Assembly: GCF_000499205.1 (NCBI RefSeq)
Contig: NZ_AWUK01000021.1
Coordinates: 62,001 to 126,000, forward strand
Direction of reading: 5' to 3'
DNA from: Paenibacillus sp. MAEPY2
GTDB taxonomy: Bacteria > Bacillota > Bacilli > Paenibacillales > Paenibacillaceae
DNA length: 64,000 nt
Numbering within the stretch: position 1 is the stretch's first letter; each line of letters starts with the position of its first letter. Positions 8,463 to 17,097 of the stretch are shown one piece after another. The notes under the pieces were generated by a model, which worked only from the letters and a program-made list of their open reading frames with translations, had not been told where the DNA came from and searched no databases. A program made the translations under genes and the position numbers.

Positions 8463-9956
8463 TCAACGATATGCTGCCAGTCGATCATTCAGGCTGCGTG
8501 TTTGCCCATATACATCCTGATACAATGCAAACAGTCCATCATATACGGCAACCGTTTCCGGATTTGGGGCATAGGATTTGGCTGGACGAATGAACGCCGC
8601 CGCACATTCCTGCAAGGATGGGAACCAGCCACAGCCATAAGCTGCCAGCATCGCCGCGCCCATTGCTGGTCCCTGTTCACTTTCCAATTTCACAATAGTT
8701 GCATTGAAAACATCGGCCTGCATTTGCAGCCATGCTTCATTTTTGGCGCCTCCACCAATGGAGATCACTTCATTGACCGTTTTGCCAGCATTACGCAAAA
8801 TATCGATGGACTCACGCAGCGAGAACGTAATGCCCTCCATCACAGCACGTCCAAAATGCTCCAACTTATGTCCGGCATCCATGCCGATAAAGCTGCCGCG
8901 AATGTTTGCATCTGGATGCGGCGTGCGCTCACCAACGATATAAGGCGTGAACAGCAATCCGTTGCTTCCAGCAGGAATCGCATCAATGCCCTGCAAGAGT
9001 ACATCGAATGATTTGTCAACAGCAAATGTATCTTTGAACCAGGACAGGCTGTACCCAGCCGCAAGGGTTACCCCCATAATATAGAAGGCATCTTTCTCGC
9101 CGTGGTTAAAAAAGTGCACTTTGCCTTCGAAATCGAGATCCTTGCGCTCTTCATAGGAAAGCACAACCCCGGACGTTCCGATGCTGCACATCGTCTGTCC
9201 TTCACTCAGAATGCCTGCGCCAATGGCTCCGCATGCATTGTCCGCACCACCTGCAAATACTTTGGTTGCCGCTGCAAGTCCTGTTTGATCCGCAATCTCA
9301 GGCAGCAATGTGCCCACTTCCTCAAATGACTCTACAAGACGTGGGCACAAGGATACCGGCAGTTCAAAAGCTTCCGAGATCTCTGTGCTCCACTGCTTGC
9401 CTGCAACGTCCAGCAGCAATGTGCCCGCTGCATCCGAATAATCCATGGCATAATCACCTGTCAGGCGATATCGCACATAGTCCTTCGGCAACAGAAACAG
9501 GGCCGCTTGTTGCAGCAATTCCGGCTCGTTCTCCTGTACCCAAAGGATTTTCGGCAAGGTGAATCCTTCCAGCGCACGGTTACGAGCGATGCTCAGCAGT
9601 TTGCCATCCAGTACTTTCTCGATGCGACGGCACTGAGCGGTTGTCCGCGTATCGTTCCACAGAATGGCATTACGCAGCGGTTTGCCCTCGGCGTCCACCA
9701 GCACCAATCCATGCATCTGCCCGGAGAAGCTCAGTCCTTCGATTTCCGAAGGCTGTACACCGGACACTTCCAGCAATTTGCGTAGCGAAACAATCGTCTG
9801 CTCTACCCAATCCTCGGGATTTTGTTCACTGTATCCAGCCTTGGGCTGGTACAACGGATAAGCCTCGGATGCTTCAAACGCTACTTTCCCATCACGGTTA
9901 ACCAGCACAGTTTTAACTGCGCTTGTTCCGAGATCGACACCAATTACGTAACTCAT
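8463..9956 (-). CDS. xylB: Xylulokinase
   Basis: This FGGY-family sugar kinase of 497 residues is the usual length. It phosphorylates D-xylulose to xylulose 5-phosphate with ATP. The N-terminal phosphate-1 loop is VIGVDLGTSAVKTVLV. It is followed by SGQMHGLV, ILWNDTRT (sugar-binding region), GGADNACGAIGAG, and the C-terminal FGGY-like segment VISIGGGAKNEAWLQMQADV. The ATG at 9956 follows GAGGG by 6 bases. The gene is downstream of xylA on the same strand. A terminator and a copy of the dispersed structured element lie in the 422-base gap, so xylB may have its own promoter or depend on readthrough. Confidence 0.96.
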   Translation of the reverse strand: MSYVIGVDLGTSAVKTVLVNRDGKVAFEASEAYPLYQPKAGYSEQNPEDWVEQTIVSLRKLLEVSGVQPSEIEGLSFSGQMHGLVLVDAEGKPLRNAILWNDTRTTAQCRRIEKVLDGKLLSIARNRALEGFTLPKILWVQENEPELLQQAALFLLPKDYVRYRLTGDYAMDYSDAAGTLLLDVAGKQWSTEISEAFELPVSLCPRLVESFEEVGTLLPEIADQTGLAAATKVFAGGADNACGAIGAGILSEGQTMCSIGTSGVVLSYEERKDLDFEGKVHFFNHGEKDAFYIMGVTLAAGYSLSWFKDTFAVDKSFDVLLQGIDAIPAGSNGLLFTPYIVGERTPHPDANIRGSFIGMDAGHKLEHFGRAVMEGITFSLRESIDILRNAGKTVNEVISIGGGAKNEAWLQMQADVFNATIVKLESEQGPAMGAAMLAAYGCGWFPSLQECAAAFIRPAKSYAPNPETVAVYDGLFALYQDVYGQTRSLNDRLAAYR

Positions 9957-10020
9957 GGATATCCCTCGTTTCTTTCATGGTTGTATAAATGAAGCTTGTT
10001 TAGCATGAAGTCACTCCGTG

Positions 10021-10142
10021 ATCAGAAAACCCTCGGATCGCCGTTACCCCCGGATTTCCTTTATCCCCTTTAGCAAGGTTGAAATCCGGGGATAAATGCG
10101 ACCGCTTCGCTTCCTCGGGTCCTTTCTGCTCACTTCGTTCTG
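10021..10142. repeat. Dispersed structured intergenic element, copy A
   Basis: One of three related copies (others near 23547 and 60818). Arms 10044-10058 and 10081-10095 pair at 14 of 15 positions around a 22-base centre that holds an inner CCTT-TAGC-AAGG hairpin (10067-10078). Conserved sequence flanks it: CGGATCGC before, and GCTTCGCTTCCTC with GGTCCTTTCTG after. It lies 65 bases upstream of the xylB start and 240 bases past the xylA stop. Confidence 0.85.
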
Positions 10143-10196
10143 CATGCAAATAATTCATTTATATCAAAAATTTAAAAACCGTTTAGTTTGTTTAAT

Positions 10197-10239
10197 CAAA
10201 AAACCGTCCCCGTCTTCCCATGGGAAAGTCGGGGACGGT
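10197..10239 (-). terminator. Intrinsic terminator after xylA
   Basis: Arms CCGTCCCCG (10204-10212) and CGGGGACGG (10230-10238) are perfectly complementary, with an inner TTCCCA/TGGGAA extension and a run of T on the minus strand. It lies about 140 bases beyond the xylA stop. Confidence 0.88.
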
Positions 10240-10378
10240 CCGAATGTCATGCTTGTTCAGGCGTTCCGTGGTACAAGCTGGTCCCGCACAGTGCAGGCGA
10301 AGATCTGTTTCAGCCACACCCGAGTATTCTTCTCAGGTAGGCTGATATCCCTTCATCCTGCATTTTGCTTGACTTCTA

Positions 10379-11695
10379 TTAGTCAGCCAGGATGTATTGG
10401 TTGAGTTTCGCTCTCAGCAATTCCTGACGTCCGGATTGGTTTTTGCGTGGGCTTTCGTTGTTCAGCGCGTACTCTGCAAGGGAAGCCAGTGTTGCTTTAC
10501 CCGCAACCACATCTGCACCGATACCTTCGCTGAAGCTGCTGTAACGTTTTTCGATGAAGTCATCGAATACGCGATCTTCAATCAATTTCGCTGCCACTTT
10601 CAGACCTTTAGCATACGTGTCCATACCTGCGATGTGTGCCAGGAACAGATCGTCTGCTTCGAAGGAACCACGACGTACTTTGGCGTCGAAGTTCACACCA
10701 CCACGGCCGATACCGCCGTTTTTCAATACTTCATACATCGTCAATGTAGCATCGTACATATCCACCGGGAATTCATCCGTATCCCAACCGATCAGCATGT
10801 CGCCTTGGTTGGCATCGAGGGAACCAAGCATGCCGTTTGTGCGGGCAACGCGGATCTCGTGATCGAAGGTGTGACCAGCCAGTGTAGCATGGTTAGCTTC
10901 CAGGTTCAGTTTGAAATGTTTGTCCAAACCGTATTTTTGCAGGAATGCAATGGAAGTTGCTGCATCATAGTCATATTGGTGTTTGGTTGGCTCTTTCGGT
11001 TTAGGCTCGATCAGGAATTGCGCATCAAAGCCAATTTCTTTCGCGTAGTCTACTGCCATGTGGAACATGCGGGCAATGTTGTCTTGCTCCAGCTGCATGT
11101 CTGTGTTGAGCAAAGTGTCATAACCTTCACGACCGCCCCAGAACACATAGTTTTCTGCGCCCAGACGTTTACCCACTTCCAGACCTTTCTTGATTTGCGC
11201 TGCAGCATGAGCGTACACGTCTGCGTTGCAAGTGGAAGCTGCACCAAACATAAAGCGCGGGTTGGAGAACATGTTCGCTGTGTTCCAGAGCAGTTTTTTG
11301 CCGCTGGATTTCATGTGACCTTCAATCAGGTCTACGATTGTATCGATGTTGCTGTAGAACTCACGCAGGCTGTTGCCTTCTGGTGCGATGTCTACATCGT
11401 GGAAACAGAAGAACGGGAGATTCATTTTTTCCAAAAATTCAAATGCCGCTTCCACGCGTACTTTCGCGAGGTCCAGACCGGAGTATTTATCCCAAGAACG
11501 AACAGCAGTTTCCGCACCAAACGGGTCACTACCGCCCGCTGTTAATGTATGCCAGTAAGCCATGCCGAAACGGAAGTGCTCTTCCATTGATTTCCCAGCG
11601 ACAACTTCTTCCGGATTATAATGTTTAAAAGCAAATGGATTCGTGGAATCTTTACCTTCAAATGCAATTTTATTAACGGATTCAAAATAGGCCAT
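10379..11695 (-). CDS. xylA: Xylose isomerase
   Basis: This 438-residue class II xylose isomerase interconverts D-xylose and D-xylulose in a divalent-metal-dependent TIM barrel. Seen motifs are [12 protein letters not shown] (catalytic His and Asp), [37 protein letters not shown] (metal-binding Glu and substrate Lys), [15 protein letters not shown], and [20 protein letters not shown]. The ATG at 11695 follows GAGGAGG by 8 bases. It is the first gene of the xyl locus, divergent from xylR. An operator and a cre site in the intergenic region indicate xylose induction through XylR and glucose repression through CcpA. Confidence 0.98.
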   Translation of the reverse strand: MAYFESVNKIAFEGKDSTNPFAFKHYNPEEVVAGKSMEEHFRFGMAYWHTLTAGGSDPFGAETAVRSWDKYSGLDLAKVRVEAAFEFLEKMNLPFFCFHDVDIAPEGNSLREFYSNIDTIVDLIEGHMKSSGKKLLWNTANMFSNPRFMFGAASTCNADVYAHAAAQIKKGLEVGKRLGAENYVFWGGREGYDTLLNTDMQLEQDNIARMFHMAVDYAKEIGFDAQFLIEPKPKEPTKHQYDYDAATSIAFLQKYGLDKHFKLNLEANHATLAGHTFDHEIRVARTNGMLGSLDANQGDMLIGWDTDEFPVDMYDATLTMYEVLKNGGIGRGGVNFDAKVRRGSFEADDLFLAHIAGMDTYAKGLKVAAKLIEDRVFDDFIEKRYSSFSEGIGADVVAGKATLASLAEYALNNESPRKNQSGRQELLRAKLNQYILAD

Positions 11696-11722
11696 GTAGA
11701 ATGCCTCCTCAATAGTTTTAAA

Positions 11723-11736
11723 AGTAATCGTTTACA
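11723..11736 (-). promoter_or_regulatory. cre site (CcpA) in the xylA leader
   Basis: On the minus strand TGTAAACGATTACT matches 13 of 14 positions of the cre consensus TGWAANCGNTNWCA. It lies 28 bases upstream of the xylA start, between the xylA -10 region and the ribosome site, a usual position for CcpA repression of xylose genes. Confidence 0.75.
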
Positions 11737-11755
11737 ACGTTATCCTATCACATCG

Positions 11756-11786
11756 GTTATACTTTGTCTATTGGTTAAACAAAGTA
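11756..11786 (-). promoter_or_regulatory. xylA promoter with overlapping XylR operator
   Basis: Arms TACTTTGT (11760-11767) and ACAAAGTA (11779-11786) form a 27-bp imperfect palindrome. Its half-sites and A/T-rich centre resemble the Bacillus xyl operator. The -10 candidate TATAAC of xylA lies at 11761-11756, so bound XylR would cover the -35/spacer region. The operator also lies in front of xylR and could serve autoregulation. Confidence 0.7.
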
Positions 11787-11820
11787 AAAATAAAAATGTT
11801 TTTTGCGCGTTTGTTTACGC

Positions 11821-11826
11821 TATAAT
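11821..11826 (+). promoter_or_regulatory. -10 hexamer of xylR
   Basis: A perfect TATAAT lies 63 bases upstream of the xylR ATG. The -35 region is poor (T-rich), so the promoter is likely weak. Confidence 0.5.
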
Positions 11827-11889
11827 AGTCGAATAGCTTGTTTACGGATAACGGGTCTGAACCCTTTTATAGAAGAATAGGAGTGCCTT

Positions 11890-13062
11890 ATGGATATGAA
11901 AATTACCGGAGACCAGATGCTGGTCAAAAAAATAAACAAGTCGATCGTCCTGGATACGATTCGTCGTCATGCCCCCCTCTCCCGTGCTCGGGTATCCGAA
12001 ATTACAGGACTGAATAAAGCCACGGTATCCAATCTGGTTGCCGATCTGATCAATGATGAACTCTTGCAGGAGATTGGGCCTGGGGAATCCAGCGGTGGAC
12101 GCAAACCTTTGATGCTGCTATTTCGTGGTACAGCGGGATATGCCGTAGGTTTGGAGCTCAGCGTGACCCACTTAAAGGGTGTGCTTACTGATCTGGAAGG
12201 TCATATTATCACAGAGTACGCCGTTAAGCTGGAACATCATGATGTGTCCTCTGTATTTGAACAGTTGAAGCTTGCCGCAGAACATCTGATACATGCGGCC
12301 CCTCCCTCCCCTCATGGCGTGATCGGCATGGGTATTGGAGTGCCGGGTATGGTGGACGAAGATGGAACGGTGCTGTTTGCACCCAACCTGGGGTGGGAGA
12401 AGGTCCCCCTGCGGGCCATGCTGGAAGAAGCATTCGAACTGCCAGTGACAATCGATAATGAAGCCAATGCAGGTGCGCATGGAGAATTAAATTTTGGTGC
12501 AGGCATCGGAGTACGTCATCTGATTTATATCAGCGCAGGCATCGGGATTGGTTCAGGCATTATGGTGGATGGCGAGCTGTACAAAGGAGCCTGGGGATAT
12601 GCGGGAGAAACAGGCCATATGTCCATTGAAGCAGAGGGCAGACCTTGCTCCTGTGGCAATCGTGGCTGCTGGGAGTTATATGCTTCGGAGAAAGCTTATG
12701 AGCACCCCGATCATCAGTTGATTTTGCCAGCACATACTACACGGGAATTAATTGATTATGCACAGCAAGGCCATGAAGATGTATTGAAGCTGTACCAAGA
12801 AATCGGTCGTAAACTAGGCGTGGGCATTACCAATATTGTCAACAGCTTCAACCCGGAGCGTATCATTATCGGTGGTCCTCTTTCTGAAGCAAGACCATGG
12901 ATTGAAACGGCGCTCAAACAAGTGGTGGAGGAGCGTACGTTGCCCTATCATCGCCGCAGTTTGCAGATTGAATGGGCAGCCTTGGGTAGTCGGTCCACAC
13001 GTGTTGGTGCCGCTTACTCAGCCATTTCCCAATTTTTAGGCAAAATAAGAGTTTCCGTCTAA
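11890..13062 (+). CDS. xylR: Xylose repressor, ROK family
   Basis: This 390-residue ROK-family transcription factor has an N-terminal winged helix-turn-helix at about residues 20-70 (PLSRARVSEITGLNKATVSN, then SSGGRKP). A sugar-kinase-like ROK domain follows, with ELNFGAGIGVRHLIYIS, GYAGETGHMSIE and the zinc-binding GRPCSCGNRGCWELYAS (Cys cluster). It represses xylA in the absence of xylose. Divergent placement next to xylA with the palindrome between them supports the name. The ATG at 11890 follows AGGAG by 6 bases. Confidence 0.93.
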   Translation: MDMKITGDQMLVKKINKSIVLDTIRRHAPLSRARVSEITGLNKATVSNLVADLINDELLQEIGPGESSGGRKPLMLLFRGTAGYAVGLELSVTHLKGVLTDLEGHIITEYAVKLEHHDVSSVFEQLKLAAEHLIHAAPPSPHGVIGMGIGVPGMVDEDGTVLFAPNLGWEKVPLRAMLEEAFELPVTIDNEANAGAHGELNFGAGIGVRHLIYISAGIGIGSGIMVDGELYKGAWGYAGETGHMSIEAEGRPCSCGNRGCWELYASEKAYEHPDHQLILPAHTTRELIDYAQQGHEDVLKLYQEIGRKLGVGITNIVNSFNPERIIIGGPLSEARPWIETALKQVVEERTLPYHRRSLQIEWAALGSRSTRVGAAYSAISQFLGKIRVSV

Positions 13063-13207
13063 TAATCGATGAAAATTGACATCATTTTGCCCCATTTCCT
13101 CCCTTTTTGTTAAAGAAATCCAGAGGTATAATAGGGTTATGTGATTTTTGTCATCGCGGCATGAATGTCGCTGTGTTAATTCCGATAACGAAACGGAGTG
13201 AAAATTC

Positions 13208-13405
13208 GTGACCTACGTGGATACTTCAGATATCTCGGCGCAAATGTTTGTCACCGTACTCCTGTTCCTGATCGTGCTTGCGCCGCTGTTCAGCCTTGGC
13301 ATACTTCGATTGTTTCAGAGCAAAAAGAAGGCTGGTTTCATGTACATGCTGTCAGGCGTACTGGTGTATGTTGTATTTCAGACCATTATGAGTATCTTTT
13401 TTTAG
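13208..13405 (+). CDS. Small two-helix membrane protein, unknown function
   Basis: The 65-residue frame begins with GTG at 13208, with GGAG nine bases upstream. Two hydrophobic helices are predicted (MFVTVLLFLIVLAPLFSLGI; YMLSGVLVYVVFQTIMSIFF), separated by a short basic linker (FQSKKKAG). That gives a hairpin topology with a cytoplasmic positive loop. The gene fills an otherwise empty space after xylR and is followed by its own terminator, which supports it being real. I do not recognise a family. Confidence 0.65.
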   Translation: MTYVDTSDISAQMFVTVLLFLIVLAPLFSLGILRLFQSKKKAGFMYMLSGVLVYVVFQTIMSIFF

Positions 13406-13430
13406 ATAAAATAGGTATGGTTTTAACGTC

Positions 13431-13505
13431 AAATCCCCTTTCACAGCCACAAACAGAAGTTCATGAAACATGCACTCTGTTGTAGCTAATGGAAGGGGAT
13501 TTTTC
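13431..13505 (+). terminator. Extended terminator after the small membrane protein
   Basis: Arms AAATCCCCTTT and GAAGGGGATTT (10 of 11 paired) enclose a second imperfect hairpin, ACAG..CATG-AAA-CATG..CTGT, and end in TTTTT. It is unusually long, with about 50 bases between the outer arms. Confidence 0.7.
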
Positions 13506-13572
13506 ATCATACAGACGGGTTGAATTTCACTAGACCATTCAGTGTGATGAACTACCTAATTCAAATAAAAGA

Positions 13573-13600
13573 AGCCTTAGTCCAGATCTGGACCAAGGCT
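13573..13600 (-). terminator. Intrinsic terminator of the trxB-glutaredoxin unit
   Basis: A 14-bp stem with a single mismatch (AGCCTTAGTCCAGA against TCTGGACCAAGGCT) is followed on the minus strand by TTCTTTTATTT. Confidence 0.8.
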
Positions 13601-13676
13601 CCCCCAATATATATTCAAACGGCTCGCGCGAACCGGAATAGCTCCATGTGACTTGAACTTACCCTATGAGGGTAAA

Positions 13677-13907
13677 TTAAGCGTCCAGCGCTTTGGCAAA
13701 TTGGGTTTTGTTCATACCCAGAATGCGGTGTTCACCAATAACAGTCAGAGGCACGGCACGTACGCCCATATCCCATACTTGTTGAGCGAACTCGTCGCTT
13801 GTCTCGATATTGCGCTCTTCATAAGAGATGCCTTTGTCAGCCAAGAAGCTTTTTACCGATTTGCAGTTTGGGCAGTTGGTTGATGTGTATACAATTACGT
13901 TCTCCAT
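13677..13907 (-). CDS. Glutaredoxin/NrdH-like thiol protein
   Basis: The 76-residue thioredoxin-fold protein has the redox motif CPNC (residues 12-15) in the opening VIVYTSTNCPNCKSVK. A cis-proline follows in RAVPLTVIG, then the glycine turn HRILGMN. This matches short glutaredoxin-like and NrdH-like proteins of Firmicutes, which take electrons from thioredoxin reductase. It lies 57 bases after the trxB stop on the same strand, so the pair probably forms one unit. The partner could be ribonucleotide reductase or a general disulfide target; neither is in the window. Confidence 0.9.
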   Translation of the reverse strand: MENVIVYTSTNCPNCKSVKSFLADKGISYEERNIETSDEFAQQVWDMGVRAVPLTVIGEHRILGMNKTQFAKALDA

Positions 13908-13964
13908 GTTTATTCACCTCATATTTTTTTATAGACTAATCTATTGATATATACAGTTCTTCCC

Positions 13965-14906
13965 TTACAGGACTACTGCGCTGTGCTCCAAGCTTTCAAT
14001 ATATTTCTCTGTATCCATCGCAGCCATACATCCACTACCTGCTGCTGTAATCGCTTGTTTGTAACGGGTATCCTGTACGTCACCACAAGCAAATACGCCT
14101 GGGATATTCGTCTCGGATGTTCCCGGTGTAGTCAGAATATAACCGTGCTCATCGGTTGTGATCTGTCCGCCCAGGAATCCAGTGTTTGGTGTGTGACCAA
14201 TCGCTACGAATACACCACTAGCCGGAATGATTTCTTCTACACCTGTTTCGTTGTTCAGTACTTTCAATCCAGTTACGCCGTTGTCGCCAGCCAGCACTTC
14301 AAGAGGGGTACGGTTCAATGCCATCTCCACTTTCTCGTTGCTGCGTGCACGATCCTGCATGATTTTGGAACCACGCAATTCTTCACGACGGTGTACCAGG
14401 GTTACTTTGGAACCGAAACGGGACAGGAAGCTCGCTTCCTCCAGCGCGGAGTCGCCACCGCCAATAACGATGATTTCTTTGTTGCGGAAGAAGAATCCGT
14501 CACATGTCGCACAAGTGCTGACACCACGGCCCACATTCGTTTCTTCGCCAGGAATACCGAGGTATTTAGCAGAAGCACCTGTAGACAGGATCAAGGTTTC
14601 CGATACAAGCTCACCCATGCCTTCAACCTGAACCTTGAATGGACGCTCGCTCATATCGATGTTGTTTACCCAGCCTGTACGGAATTCTGCACCGAAGCGT
14701 TCTGCTTGTTTGCGCATATTGTCCATCAGTTCAGGACCCATGATGCCGTCAGGGAAACCTGGGAAGTTCTCCACTTCGGTTGTTGTTGTCAGTTGGCCAC
14801 CAGGTTGCGGTCCTTCAATAACGAGTGGATTCAAGTTGGCACGTGCCAGATAGATTGCTGCTGTCAGCCCTGCAGGGCCTGTTCCAATAATAATTGATTT
14901 ATACAT
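13965..14906 (-). CDS. trxB: Thioredoxin reductase (NADPH)
   Basis: This 313-residue flavoprotein reduces thioredoxin-like proteins with NADPH. The FAD-binding motif GTGPAGLTAAIYLARA is at the N-terminus. The redox-active CATCDG follows, then the NADPH-binding GGGDSALEEASFL and the C-terminal FACGDVQDTRYKQAITAAGSGC. The ATG at 14906 follows GGAGG by 9 bases; the frame runs on to 14975 but lacks a good site there. The glutaredoxin-like gene directly downstream is a plausible substrate. Confidence 0.96.
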   Translation of the reverse strand: MYKSIIIGTGPAGLTAAIYLARANLNPLVIEGPQPGGQLTTTTEVENFPGFPDGIMGPELMDNMRKQAERFGAEFRTGWVNNIDMSERPFKVQVEGMGELVSETLILSTGASAKYLGIPGEETNVGRGVSTCATCDGFFFRNKEIIVIGGGDSALEEASFLSRFGSKVTLVHRREELRGSKIMQDRARSNEKVEMALNRTPLEVLAGDNGVTGLKVLNNETGVEEIIPASGVFVAIGHTPNTGFLGGQITTDEHGYILTTPGTSETNIPGVFACGDVQDTRYKQAITAAGSGCMAAMDTEKYIESLEHSAVVL

Positions 14907-15055
14907 GTATAGTTCCTCCCCCGGGTTCTGCAAAAAGGTCAGGCTCTCCGGCATCAAAAGCAATTGCTTTTGCATACACTAGAACAAAAGCCTAGATCAT
15001 GTCCACTTGACCTGCCTATTATGACAATTAACCTATGCAGAAACGGAATTCTAAT

Positions 15056-15070
15056 TTATAATCATTCTAA
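15056..15070. promoter_or_regulatory. PerR/Fur-family box between trxB and the ZIP transporter
   Basis: TTATAATCATTCTAA matches the PerR-type 7-1-7 consensus TTATAATNATTATAA at all but one informative position. It lies 90 bases upstream of the ZIP start and 150 bases upstream of the trxB start, so either gene could be the target. Fur, Zur and PerR boxes are too similar to separate by eye. Confidence 0.6.
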
Positions 15071-15159
15071 TCTGTTGTTCATTATGAGCGCTTTTATGTA
15101 CGGTGTCAATGCTCGGCAGCGATTATGAAGAAGTCTTCATCAGGAGGGAAAATGGAAGC

Positions 15160-15891
15160 ATGAACGATGCACTCATTGGCAGCTTTATCTCAGCCATGTC
15201 TACCGGCCTTGGGGCCATACCTATTCTATTTATGCGCAAAGTAACCCACCGTCTGCGTGATATTTTGCTTGCTTACGCAGCAGGCATTATGACCTCTGCC
15301 TCGGTGTACAATCTCATTCCGGAAGCGCTCGGGCAATCCAATCTGTTCGTACTAGCCCTCGGTATTATGCTCGGCAGCATGGTCCTGCTTGTGCTTGAGA
15401 TGAAGATTCCACATGTGGATCTTGAAAATCCCGAGAAGATGCCTTTCAAAATTGAAGCCAAAGCCTTCATGATCATTGCAGCCATCACCATGCATAACCT
15501 GCCCGAAGGGCTATCAGTAGGTGTCAGCTACGCGAGCAGTGACGCAGGACTTGGCAATCTGATAGCCTTTTCCATTGGATTGCAGAATGCACCGGAAGGA
15601 TTCCTGGTTGCCCTTTTCCTTGTCAATCAGAACATCAGTCGCTTCAAGGCGCTCGGCATCGCCACGCTGACGGGTGCAGTGGAGATTGTTACAGCCATGA
15701 TTGGTTACACACTCAGTAGTCTGGTATCCGGTCTGGTCCCTTATGGTCTTGCCTTTGCAGCGGGTGCAATGATGTTCATCGTGTACAAGGAACTGATTCC
15801 CGAAAGCCATGGCGATGGCAATGCGCGGGCAGCAACGGTTTCCTTTTTGCTCGGACTGATCACGATGATTGGCCTGACTGAACTTTTCTAA
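15160..15891 (+). CDS. ZIP-family divalent metal transporter
   Basis: This 243-residue polytopic membrane protein has the ZIP signature in transmembrane segments 4 and 5 (MHNLPEGLSVGVSYAS; GLQNAPEGFLVALFLV), whose His, Asn and Glu residues line the metal path. It resembles the GufA/ZupT branch, which imports zinc and sometimes iron or manganese. ATG 15160 is chosen as the first residue before the first transmembrane helix. AGGAGGG lies 12 bases upstream, a somewhat long spacing; the frame is open to 15103. A PerR/Fur-type box lies 90 bases upstream. Confidence 0.9.
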   Translation: MNDALIGSFISAMSTGLGAIPILFMRKVTHRLRDILLAYAAGIMTSASVYNLIPEALGQSNLFVLALGIMLGSMVLLVLEMKIPHVDLENPEKMPFKIEAKAFMIIAAITMHNLPEGLSVGVSYASSDAGLGNLIAFSIGLQNAPEGFLVALFLVNQNISRFKALGIATLTGAVEIVTAMIGYTLSSLVSGLVPYGLAFAAGAMMFIVYKELIPESHGDGNARAATVSFLLGLITMIGLTELF

Positions 15892-15930
15892 TGAAGGAAC
15901 AGCCCTCACATAAACACAACGATGGACGGC

Positions 15931-15979
15931 AAAAAAACCTGAAAGGACAGCGGCTCGCTGAACTTCCAGGTTCTTTTTT
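15931..15979. terminator. Bidirectional terminator between ZIP and hydrolase genes
   Basis: Arms AACCTGAAAG and CTTCCAGGTT pair at nine of ten positions. A T-run lies at the plus-strand end and an A-run at the other end, so it can stop both the ZIP transcript and the converging hydrolase transcript. Confidence 0.8.
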
Positions 15980-16038
15980 TGTTCACAAATGAAGATTGAA
16001 TGAAATCGTTGGAACGATCTGTAAAGGTCGGTTGACCA

Positions 16039-16854
16039 TTACAATCCGGATTTGATAAATCGAATCAATTCGGCATTGAATTTTTCCAGTTCATCATAGA
16101 ATGCCCCGTGACCGCTCTCCTCAAAAGCAATCAATTGAGAACCGGCAATGCCTTTATGCATCTCTTCGGCGAACTCAAACGGACAAATCTCATCCTTTTT
16201 CCCGTGCAAAATGGCTGTTGGCACCTGAATCGAACTCAGATCCCCGCGCAAATCCTCATCTCGTAGGGCAATTGCGCTGTTAATCGTGCCGTAAGATGAG
16301 GCTTCCATGCCCAAAGCGTGGAACCAATCCATGAACGGCTGGCTGTGCTGCTTCGCGAAAAACATACCTCCAAACGTCTCCAACAGCTTCGGACGATCTG
16401 CGAAGATCGGCTCGATAATCTGCTCGGTCAGCTTCGCCGGAGGCAATCCATACGGATAACCTTCGCGCTGTGTGAACACCGGTGCCGCTGCTGACAATAG
16501 CGCCAGCTTGGATACACCATGTCCCGCATGGCGGGCCATATAATGCACGGCAATCGCTCCACCCATGGAGAAGCCTGCAAGTACAGCGTCCGTCAGTTGC
16601 AGGTCATCAATCACGGCACGAACATCGTCCGCCATGCGGTCATAATCATACCCTGTCGAAGGCTTATCCGATTTGCCGTAACCTCTGAAATCGATGGCAA
16701 TCGCACGAATACCCTGATTCGGCAATACATTTAATTGATACTCGAACATTTTATAATTGACGGGCCAGCCGTGCAAAAAGATAACCGGTGTTCCTTCGCC
16801 AATATCTTCAACATATATACTCACATTCGGTTCCACTTGTACGTAACGCCCCAT
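16039..16854 (-). CDS. Alpha/beta hydrolase (chloroperoxidase/esterase-like)
   Basis: The 271-residue alpha/beta-hydrolase has VIFLHGWPVNYKMF (oxyanion region), AIDFRGYGKSDKP, the nucleophile elbow LAGFSMGGAIA, LHGKKDEICPFE (acid) and FEESGHGAFYDE (His). The HGWP and GFSMGG pattern is that of the non-haem haloperoxidase-like esterases. The real substrate is unknown. ATG 16854 (MGRYVQVEP) has AGGGAG 9 bases upstream; the frame extends to 16878. It appears monocistronic, with a shared terminator downstream. Confidence 0.9.
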   Translation of the reverse strand: MGRYVQVEPNVSIYVEDIGEGTPVIFLHGWPVNYKMFEYQLNVLPNQGIRAIAIDFRGYGKSDKPSTGYDYDRMADDVRAVIDDLQLTDAVLAGFSMGGAIAVHYMARHAGHGVSKLALLSAAAPVFTQREGYPYGLPPAKLTEQIIEPIFADRPKLLETFGGMFFAKQHSQPFMDWFHALGMEASSYGTINSAIALRDEDLRGDLSSIQVPTAILHGKKDEICPFEFAEEMHKGIAGSQLIAFEESGHGAFYDELEKFNAELIRFIKSGL

Positions 16855-17097
16855 ATTGCACAGCTCCCTCATCGTCATATTGTTACAGCGGCATACGGCC
16901 AGTCTGTACGGTTAAAATTTTATATGGTTAATCTTCAATAGAATAAACGCTCTATAAGTCTGGTTCCATTCAGTACGCCCATCTGGACTCGTCTCTACGA
17001 ATCATTACCCATTGACTTGAGGTTCAAACGCTGAATTAAGCTTCATTCAATGGAGGAAGCAACGTCCCAGACGTAAACTTCTTCTTATCTCTTCTCA

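Noticed and set aside
10096..10404. Plus-strand open frame of 102 codons in the xylA-xylB gap
   Set aside because: It crosses the structured element and the xylA terminator and runs into xylA on the opposite strand; no ribosome site.
10397..11545. Long plus-strand open frame (382 codons) opposite xylA
   Set aside because: It is fully antisense to a certain gene, rich in Phe, Cys, His and Val in a non-globular mix, and has no ribosome site. It arises from strong codon bias in xylA.
13944..14897. Plus-strand open frame (317 codons) opposite trxB
   Set aside because: Mirror of trxB codon bias; Cys- and Thr-rich with no recognisable domain.
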